The notes beneath the pieces are model-generated. The model made no database searches, was not told where the DNA came from, and worked only from the letters and a program-made list of their open reading frames with translations. From Streptomyces sp. YIM 121038 (lineage in GTDB: Bacteria > Actinomycetota > Actinomycetes > Streptomycetales > Streptomycetaceae), in contig NZ_CP030771.1 in NCBI RefSeq assembly GCF_006088715.1, positions 4,464,001 through 4,528,000 of the forward strand: a stretch of DNA of 64,000 nucleotides, read 5' to 3'. The position numbers were made by a program, and so were the translations under genes. Below, piece by piece: positions 62,185 through 64,000 of this stretch. Numbering within the stretch: the stretch's first letter is position 1; each line of letters starts with the position of its first letter.

Positions 62185-63864
62185 CTATCCGGCCCGCCGG
62201 TGCTGCTTGGCACGGGAACGTTTCTCGACGTACATCCGCTGGTCGGCGGAGTGCAACACCTCGTCCGCCGACATGCCGCAGTGGGCCCAGCCGATGCCGA
62301 AGCTGGCGCCCACGCGCACGGCCCGGCCCTCGACCCTGATCGGCGGGATGATGGCGTTCCGCAGCCGCACCGCGAGGTCCTGCGCGTCGGCCCTGCCGAG
62401 CCCGTCGGCGAGGACCACGAACTCGTCGCCGCCGAGCCGCGCCACCGTGTCGCCGTCGCGGACGCCGCTGGTCAGACGCCGTGCGACCTCGATGAGGACG
62501 GCGTCACCCGTGTGGTGCCCGAAGCGGTCGTTGATCGACTTGAAGCCGTCGAGGTCGCAGAAGAGGACGGCGAGCCCCTTCGTGCCGTCGTCCGCCTCGG
62601 TCTCCTCGGGCGGTGCGACGGTGTGCACGTGGTGGTCGAAGTCGCCCTGGGCGCCGTGGTGCGCGCCGGGCGGGGCGGCGTGCCCGTGCCCGGCCGGGTG
62701 ACCGGCGGCGCCGCTGTACAGGCCGCTGTTGTCGTACGCCGCATCGAGCGAGTCCACCGTGCTCGGCCGGCCCGCGTGCGGCCTGCGACAGAGACGGGCG
62801 CTCAGCCGGGCGCGCAGCTCGGCGGAGTTCGGCAGGCCGGTGAGCGAGTCGTGCGAGGCGCGGTGCGCGAGCTGGAGCTCGCGCCGCTTGCGCTCCTCGA
62901 TGTCCTCGACGTGCGTGAGCAGAAACCGGGGCCCGTCCGCGGCGTCCGCGACGACGGAGTTGCGCAGCGACACCCAGACGTAGGTGCCGTCGCGGCGCCC
63001 GAAGCGCAGCTCGGCGCGGCCGCCCTCGGCGGAGGTGCGCAGGAGCGTGCCGATGTCCTCGGGGTGGACCAGGTCGGAGAAGGAGTAGCGCCGCATCGCG
63101 GAGGCGGGGCGGCCGAGCAGCCGGCACAGCGCGTCGTTGGTGCGCAGGATGCGGCCGTGCTGGTCGCCGCCCATCTCGGCGATGGCCATGCCGCTCGGCG
63201 CGTACTCGAAGGCCTGCCGGAAGGACTCCTCGCTGGCCCGCAGCGCCTGCTGCTCGCGCTCCAGGCGGACGAGGGCGCGCTGCATGTTGGCCCGCAGCCG
63301 GGCGTTGCTGATGGCGATCGCGGCCTGGAAGGCGTACATCTGGAGGGCTTCGCGGCCCCAGGCGCCGGGCCTGCGGCCGTTGCGCGGGCGGTCGACGGAG
63401 ATCACGCCGAGCAGTTCGCCGCCGGAGCCGCCGGTCGCGTACATGGGGGCGAAGAGCCGGTCGGAGGGGTGCCACTCGTCCTCGAAGCGGGGATCGGGGC
63501 CCTCGGTGTACCACTGCGGCACGTCGTCCTCGTCGAGGACCCAGCCCTCGGTGTGCGGGATGAAGCGCAGGGCGCCCCAGGCCTCGCCCATGGCGAGGCG
63601 GCGGTCCCAGGACTCGCGGGAGCCGACCCGGCCGGTGATGAGCGCCTCGGCGGCGGGGTTGCCCGCGAAGGCGGCGACGACGAGGTCGCCGTCCGGGCGC
63701 ACGAGGTTGACGCACGCCAGCTCATAGCCCAGGCCGTTCACCACGCCGTCGGCGACGGTCTGCAGCGTGTCCGCGAGGCTGCGGGCCGTGTTGAGGTCCG
63801 CCACCACTTGGTGCAGCTGCCGCAGGGTCGCAAGACGGACGTACGGCTCCGACTCGGTCTCCAT
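62185..63864 (-). CDS. cdgB: GAF-PAS-GGDEF diguanylate cyclase, CdgB-like
   Basis: The 559-residue protein has a GAF domain (about 20-190), a PAS/PAC domain (about 210-325) and a GGDEF domain (about 335-545). The active site RLGGDEF (478-482) and allosteric I-site RDGD (469-472) are intact, so c-di-GMP synthesis and product inhibition are expected. No EAL domain. Residues 361-428 are an insertion inside the GGDEF domain between its first helix and the LAVLFCDLDGFKSIN strand, containing a His cluster (GHPAGHGH, AHHG, DHHVH). A BldD-type box precedes the gene, in line with CdgB of S. coelicolor, a known BldD target that affects development. Confidence 0.93.
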   Translation of the reverse strand: METESEPYVRLATLRQLHQVVADLNTARSLADTLQTVADGVVNGLGYELACVNLVRPDGDLVVAAFAGNPAAEALITGRVGSRESWDRRLAMGEAWGALRFIPHTEGWVLDEDDVPQWYTEGPDPRFEDEWHPSDRLFAPMYATGGSGGELLGVISVDRPRNGRRPGAWGREALQMYAFQAAIAISNARLRANMQRALVRLEREQQALRASEESFRQAFEYAPSGMAIAEMGGDQHGRILRTNDALCRLLGRPASAMRRYSFSDLVHPEDIGTLLRTSAEGGRAELRFGRRDGTYVWVSLRNSVVADAADGPRFLLTHVEDIEERKRRELQLAHRASHDSLTGLPNSAELRARLSARLCRRPHAGRPSTVDSLDAAYDNSGLYSGAAGHPAGHGHAAPPGAHHGAQGDFDHHVHTVAPPEETEADDGTKGLAVLFCDLDGFKSINDRFGHHTGDAVLIEVARRLTSGVRDGDTVARLGGDEFVVLADGLGRADAQDLAVRLRNAIIPPIRVEGRAVRVGASFGIGWAHCGMSADEVLHSADQRMYVEKRSRAKQHRRAG

Positions 63865-63930
63865 GCTCGCTCTCCCCGAGACCTCGACAGCAACTCCAGG
63901 ATCCGCAGCGTCCTCAGTGTCCGTAATCTC

Positions 63931-63943
63931 TGACTCTTCGTGA
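63931..63943 (-). promoter_or_regulatory. BldD-type operator upstream of cdgB
   Basis: TGAC-TCTTC-GTGA reads TCAC-GAAGA-GTCA on the gene strand, an exact match to the BldD consensus TNAC-N5-GTNA. It lies 67 bp upstream of the ATG. BldD binds such sites when loaded with c-di-GMP. Confidence 0.75.
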
Positions 63944-64000
63944 CTCTTCTGGCTTCGTACGGTGCTGTACGCCTTCGTACTTCTACGTACGGTGCTGTGC

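Overview
The window is about 70 % GC with GC-rich third codon positions. It carries futalosine-pathway menaquinone genes, a BldD-type promoter in front of a GAF-PAS-GGDEF protein, XRE/DUF397 genes, a GroEL preceded by CIRCE elements and DasR-type sites. Together these point to the core chromosome of a Streptomyces. From memory, the gene order from the futalosine genes through groEL, thrC, otsA and nagKA to the cdgB-like gene resembles the SCO4280-SCO4330 part of S. coelicolor, with many local differences; this was not checked. I see no rRNA, tRNA, CRISPR array, integrase or complete insertion sequence.

Layout. 1-5 kb: a partial RNA 2',3'-cyclic phosphodiesterase divergent from a GNAT enzyme, a MarR-MFS pair, a small ribbon-helix-helix gene and an AzgA-type purine permease. 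5-14 kb: a CtpE-like P-type ATPase, two paralogous secreted proteins, a sacsin/HSP90-type ATPase protein and a DUF3027 protein. 14-19.9 kb: an MFS exporter, a DUF2771 lipoprotein, mqnB-mqnD, a long cold-shock protein, a small membrane protein and a HAD phosphatase. 19.9-23.9 kb: a translationally coupled siderophore uptake operon behind an iron box. 24-33.3 kb: a membrane protein, a helicase-associated protein, a GGCT-SGNH fusion, XPB and HelR. 33.3-37.6 kb: cutC, copA and a secreted His-rich protein, the last two divergent around mirrored CsoR-type boxes. 37.6-41.2 kb: mycothiol-type fold proteins, an HD protein and DUF4031. 41.2-43.2 kb: an RpiR regulator and murQ. 43.2-44.9 kb: a small XRE/DUF397 locus. 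44.9-50.6 kb: groEL, a repeat-filled 1.2-kb gap, cspA, a MoaD/ThiS-like sulfur carrier and a threonine-synthase-like gene behind a SAM-I riboswitch. 50.7-54.4 kb: gpgS, otsA, otsB and DUF3263. 54.4-61 kb: an amino-sugar cluster (binding protein, SIS isomerase, nagK, nagA, PfkB kinase, class II aldolase) with two DasR-type sites. 61-64 kb: a sugar-binding-module membrane protein and the diguanylate cyclase.

Three themes recur. The first is cell-wall sugar salvage: RpiR-MurQ for MurNAc-6-P and the dre-controlled nag cluster for GlcNAc. The second is compatible-solute and stress functions: trehalose, glucosylglycerate, GroEL, cold-shock proteins and repair helicases. The third is metal homeostasis for iron and copper. 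The most interesting unit is the SAM-riboswitch / ThrC-like / sulfur-carrier set, which fits homocysteine formation better than threonine synthesis. Also notable are at least four families of short repeats in the gaps, including a large inverted array between groEL and cspA, and a -10-like hexamer lying exactly 6 or 7 nt before the start codon of at least eleven genes, which predicts leaderless mRNAs.
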